Origin: Megasphaera hominis
GTDB lineage: Bacteria; Bacillota; Negativicutes; Veillonellales; Megasphaeraceae
Length of the DNA stretch: 64,000 bases
Assembly: GCF_014269395.1 (NCBI RefSeq)
Contig: NZ_JACOGK010000013.1
Span: 6,279 to 70,278, forward strand
Direction of reading: 5' to 3'
Below, piece after piece: positions 61,313 to 64,000 of the stretch. The notes under the pieces are model-generated. The model was not told the origin of the DNA. It searched no databases and was given only the letters and a program-made list of their open reading frames with translations. The translations under genes were made by a program, and so were the position numbers. The first letter of the stretch is position 1. Every line of letters begins with the position of its first letter.

Positions 61313-62276
61313 TGAATTCCGATTAGTACAAATGGCCCGGGCTATTGGCCGTTACCGTGGCCAGTCAGAAACCGGTACAGCTATACCGGAAATAACGGCC
61401 GGCCCCGCAGCCCTGGCTGAACCGGGTGAAATCTACGGCGGCGAGATTGAGATGGGGAACGATACGGTCAGTCACCAGGGCGACTGCCTGGTCAGTCTCT
61501 TAGCCAGCAGCAGCCGTGGCAACGCGGCGTATATCCGCTGCGGCCATACGCACTTACTGATTGACGCCGGTATCAGCTGCCGGCGGATCGAAAAAGGCTT
61601 GCGCCGCTTTGGTGCGGAGCTGAGTGACCTCGATGCCGTATTCATTACGCACGAGCATACGGATCACGTCAGTGGCTTGCCGGTCTTATTGAAGCGTACG
61701 CACGTGCCTGTCTATACGACAGCAGAGACCTGGCGGGCTATGGGACCAAAGGTAGCCGCGTATCAGAACTGTTTTGTACAGCTCCCACGCCGTCTTTCTG
61801 TCGGCGAAGTGCAGGTCGTGCCCTTTGCTACGAGTCATGATGCGGCTCGTTCTGTCGGTTATTCCGTCTATCATGAAGGCTGTAAAATAACCTTGGCTAC
61901 GGATTTAGGCATCATTACACCGTCTGTTATGGCCGCTGCGGCCTGGTCGGATATCCTCATTTTGGAAGCCAACCACGATGAAGAACTGTTGCGTCATGGT
62001 CCGTATCCCTATGCGCTGCAACAGCGTATCCTTGGCCCGCAGGGGCATCTTTCTAACACGACAGCAGCCCAATTTTTGGCACAACTGCCCCGGCGCAGCC
62101 TGACTAAGGTCTTACTGGCCCATCGCAGTGAACATAATAATACACCAGCCATAACCGTACACACCATGCGCCGCGTATTGGCGGACTGCGGTGTCGTCAT
62201 CGGCCAGGACGTACTTTTGCGCCTGGCTTCGGCAAGTGGCTCCGTGCATTTTCAGAGCGGAGGTAATGTACTATGA
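61302..62276 (+). CDS. WalJ/YycJ-type metallo-beta-lactamase fold hydrolase
   Basis: 324 residues if started at the ATG at 61302. The MBL core starts near residue 58 (CLVSLLASSSRGNAAYI) and has the ligand motif THEHTDHVSG, then TSHDA and HRSEHNN. Relatives (WalJ/YycJ) sit in walRK operons and affect cell division and DNA. The first ~50 residues are extra, or the true start is an ATG at 61452 (GMGN). The start overlaps deoC and the stop overlaps htrA. Confidence 0.9.
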   Translation: MTDSEFRLVQMARAIGRYRGQSETGTAIPEITAGPAALAEPGEIYGGEIEMGNDTVSHQGDCLVSLLASSSRGNAAYIRCGHTHLLIDAGISCRRIEKGLRRFGAELSDLDAVFITHEHTDHVSGLPVLLKRTHVPVYTTAETWRAMGPKVAAYQNCFVQLPRRLSVGEVQVVPFATSHDAARSVGYSVYHEGCKITLATDLGIITPSVMAAAAWSDILILEANHDEELLRHGPYPYALQQRILGPQGHLSNTTAAQFLAQLPRRSLTKVLLAHRSEHNNTPAITVHTMRRVLADCGVVIGQDVLLRLASASGSVHFQSGGNVL

Positions 62277-63385
62277 TGCAACACAAAAAACTGGTGACCG
62301 CCGTCGTGGCGGTGGTTCTCATCGGCGCCGGAATCGTCGGTGGCTACAAGCTCCACGATATGTACTTCAGCCAGACCTATCAAGGGCCGGTCAACCAGAT
62401 TCAGGAACCGGCAAAGGGTGGGGAAATCTCCAATGCCCGTGATACAGCCATTGTCAAGGCGGCCAAAAAGGTCAGCCCGGCCGTCGTAGGGATTACGACG
62501 AAGGTCTATAACCGGGACATTTTTAATCGCAAGGTGCTCGTCGGTGAAGGCGTGGGTTCAGGTATTATCTTCGATAAGCAAGGCTATATCGTTACGAATA
62601 ATCACGTCGTAGGCAATTCAAAAACGGTCATCGTGTCCCTGGCGGATGGCCAGAGCACGGAAGGTACCGTTGTCGGCCGCGATGCCCAGACCGACCTGGC
62701 TGTCGTAAAAATCAATGTGGATAACCTGCCGGTGGCTGAATTTGGCGACAGTGATACCCTCATGGTCGGCGAACCGGCCATTGCTATCGGCAATCCGCTG
62801 GGCCTTGAATTCCAAGGGACCGTTACAGCCGGCGTCATTAGCTCGCTCAACCGTACAGTCGGGGCGGAAGGACAGGGCATGAAACTGATCCAGACCGATG
62901 CGGCTATTAATCCCGGCAACTCCGGTGGTGCGTTAGTGGACGCCGATGGCAAGGTCATGGGCATCAACAGTGCCAAGATTTCCCAGGAAGGCGTCGAAGG
63001 CCTGGGCTTTGCTATTCCCATCAACACAGCCCGGCCGATTTTGGAAGATCTCATTAAATACGGCAAAGTATCCCGTCCGTACATGGGCTTCTACGGCCTG
63101 GATAAACAGATGGCTGCCCGCTTTGGCCTGCAAATGAATAGCGATGGTGTGTATGTATATCGCGTCATTGCCGGGGCACCGCTTGATCAGGCGGGACTCC
63201 AGCGTGGTGATATCATCACGAAGATCGGTGATACGGATATTAAGAGCTTCAGTGATATCCAGACGGCCTTAAGCAAACAAAAACCAGGTGACACTGTGAG
63301 CGTCACGTATACCCGCAACGGCTCATCCCAGACAGCGGACGTCACCTTGCAGGAAGCACCAGCCAATACGGGGGATAACGGATGA
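62273..63385 (+). CDS. htrA: HtrA/DegP-family serine protease with PDZ
   Basis: 370 residues. One N-terminal membrane helix (about 7-25); trypsin-like domain with H111 (NNHVVG), D141 (QTDLAVV) and S217 (PGNSGGAL); a PDZ domain near 270-360 (GVYVYRVIAGAPLDQAGLQRGDIITKIG). A surface protease for misfolded proteins outside the membrane. Overlaps the WalJ and rlmH genes by four bases each, so all are one operon. Confidence 0.95.
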   Translation: MMQHKKLVTAVVAVVLIGAGIVGGYKLHDMYFSQTYQGPVNQIQEPAKGGEISNARDTAIVKAAKKVSPAVVGITTKVYNRDIFNRKVLVGEGVGSGIIFDKQGYIVTNNHVVGNSKTVIVSLADGQSTEGTVVGRDAQTDLAVVKINVDNLPVAEFGDSDTLMVGEPAIAIGNPLGLEFQGTVTAGVISSLNRTVGAEGQGMKLIQTDAAINPGNSGGALVDADGKVMGINSAKISQEGVEGLGFAIPINTARPILEDLIKYGKVSRPYMGFYGLDKQMAARFGLQMNSDGVYVYRVIAGAPLDQAGLQRGDIITKIGDTDIKSFSDIQTALSKQKPGDTVSVTYTRNGSSQTADVTLQEAPANTGDNG

Positions 63386-63861
63386 AATACCACATTATCG
63401 GCATAGGTAAGCTGAAAGAGGCCTACCTTACAGCCGGCCTGGATGAATTTCTGAAACGGCTGCGGCCGTACGGTAAAGTGGAATTGACCATCCTGCCGGA
63501 AGAAAAAATGCCGGACCATCCGTCAGAAGCGCAGAAAACGGCTGTCCTTGAAAAAGAAGGCGAGAAGATGCTGGCCCGCGTGCGGCCTGACTCGTATCTC
63601 TTCGTTCTCGACGTAGGCGGCAAGCTCATTTCATCAGAAGAACTGGCTGCTGCTTTTTCCGATCTGGCGCTGCACGGTACGAGTGAATTGACGTTTATCA
63701 TTGGCGGCCCCTTTGGCCTTTCTGATGCGGTGCGCCGCCGGGCCGGCAGTCGTATTTCCTTTGGCCGTATTACCCTGACCCATCAGATGATCCGTCTGTT
63801 GCTTTTGGAACAGATTTACAGGGCTATTAAAATAGAACGGCATGAACCATACCATTTATAA
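63382..63861 (+). CDS. rlmH: 23S rRNA pseudouridine-1915 N3-methyltransferase
   Basis: 159 residues, exact family length. SPOUT methyltransferase with ELTFIIGGPFGLSDAVRRRA knot region and the end LTHQMIRLLLLEQIYRAIKIERHEPYHL. It methylates m3-psi 1915 in helix 69 of 23S rRNA. Its order after walJ and htrA is conserved in Firmicutes. The IS-like element begins 20 bp after its stop. Confidence 0.96.
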   Translation: MKYHIIGIGKLKEAYLTAGLDEFLKRLRPYGKVELTILPEEKMPDHPSEAQKTAVLEKEGEKMLARVRPDSYLFVLDVGGKLISSEELAAAFSDLALHGTSELTFIIGGPFGLSDAVRRRAGSRISFGRITLTHQMIRLLLLEQIYRAIKIERHEPYHL

Positions 63862-63881
63862 AAACAAGAGCCATTCCGTCA

Positions 63882-63950
63882 TGATATGCTCCCTTCTAGG
63901 TAGACATGAGAAATAATAAAATCTCACTCTACTTGGAAGGGAGCATTTAT
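63882..63950. mobile_element. Left end of an IS3-like insertion sequence
   Basis: Just after rlmH, GCTCCCTTCTAGGTAGA (63889-63905) is nearly matched by an inverted TCTACTTGGAAGGGAGC (63929-63945), with ATGAGA/TCTCA inside: a long imperfect hairpin before a transposase-like start. Probably the terminal repeat and leader of an IS3-group element; the rest lies outside the window. Confidence 0.55.
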
Positions 63951-63951
63951 T

Positions 63952-64000
63952 ATGCATAGAACTAAGGTTTGTGCAGAAGAAAAACTACATACGGTGCTAG
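63952..64000 (+). CDS. Transposase OrfA-like (IS3 family), N-terminus only
   Basis: Sixteen codons are visible before the window ends: MHRTKVCAEEKLHTVL, resembling the start of helix-turn-helix OrfA proteins of IS3/IS150 elements. GGGAGCAT precedes the ATG. With the inverted repeat next to it, an IS is the best reading, but the segment is short. Confidence 0.5.
   Translation, partial: MHRTKVCAEEKLHTVL

Overview
The window is a dense bacterial chromosome segment of moderate-to-high GC. It carries 62 protein genes I can support (two cut by the window edges), one tRNA and many intrinsic terminators. Gene content suggests an anaerobic, non-spore-forming Negativicute, most likely Veillonellales and Megasphaera-like. 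Pointers are an electron-transfer-flavoprotein alpha subunit fused to rubredoxin beside a flavodiiron protein, a stand-alone desulfoferrodoxin, RseC, tandem S-layer-homology proteins of the Negativicutes outer-envelope type, a zinc-free ribosomal protein S4, and Clostridia-like gene order mixed with Gram-negative features. The assignment is an inference from gene content, not a database match.

Layout. 1-1753: EtfA-rubredoxin and flavodiiron protein, a likely O2/NO-scavenging electron path. 2043-6934: a four-gene envelope cluster (LppM-like lipoprotein, nine-zinc-ribbon membrane protein with 189-bp tandem repeats, polytopic protein, zinc-ribbon-DUF805 protein) behind a structured leader. 6935-7417: no gene, but a near-consensus promoter and a foldable transcript that I call a candidate ncRNA. 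7418-9513: GNAT enzyme, then queD-queE-folE under a preQ1-I riboswitch. 9566-16627 (minus strand): LD-carboxypeptidase, TetR regulator, YkvI-like transporter, opine dehydrogenase, Tex. 16891-25860: PerR/Fur regulator, nfo-sbcD-sbcC DNA repair, YbaK, glyoxalase, HAD phosphatase, Bcr/CflA exporter, YbjN-like protein. 25994-30103 (minus): two M20 amidohydrolases around a DUF3100 membrane protein, an Abg-like arrangement. 30334-41183: cca, a PASTA penicillin-binding protein, folD, cfa, desulfoferrodoxin, a phosphatase, rpsD, asparaginase and two S-layer-homology paralogs. 41224-50188: phosphoglycolate phosphatase-like HAD, an unknown membrane-anchored protein, galU, rseC, a TGS-nucleoside kinase, yceD-rpmF and a flavodoxin lipoprotein. 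50361-58889: ruvCAB-DUF2905-spoIID-queA-tgt-yajC-secD-secF, a long co-directional run. 58978-64000: an MFS exporter (minus), tRNA-Ile(GAT), deoC-walJ-htrA-rlmH, and the left end of an IS3-like element cut by the window edge.

Themes. Queuosine synthesis is split: early steps (folE, queD, queE) sit under the riboswitch and late steps (queA, tgt) sit in the ruv-sec operon; queC and queF are not in the window. Oxygen and redox defence recurs (EtfA-Rd, FDP, PerR-like regulator, desulfoferrodoxin, lipoprotein flavodoxin, RseC). The least explained parts are the zinc-ribbon envelope cluster with its leader, the 7041-7270 transcript, the S-layer-homology pair and the 682-residue protein before galU.
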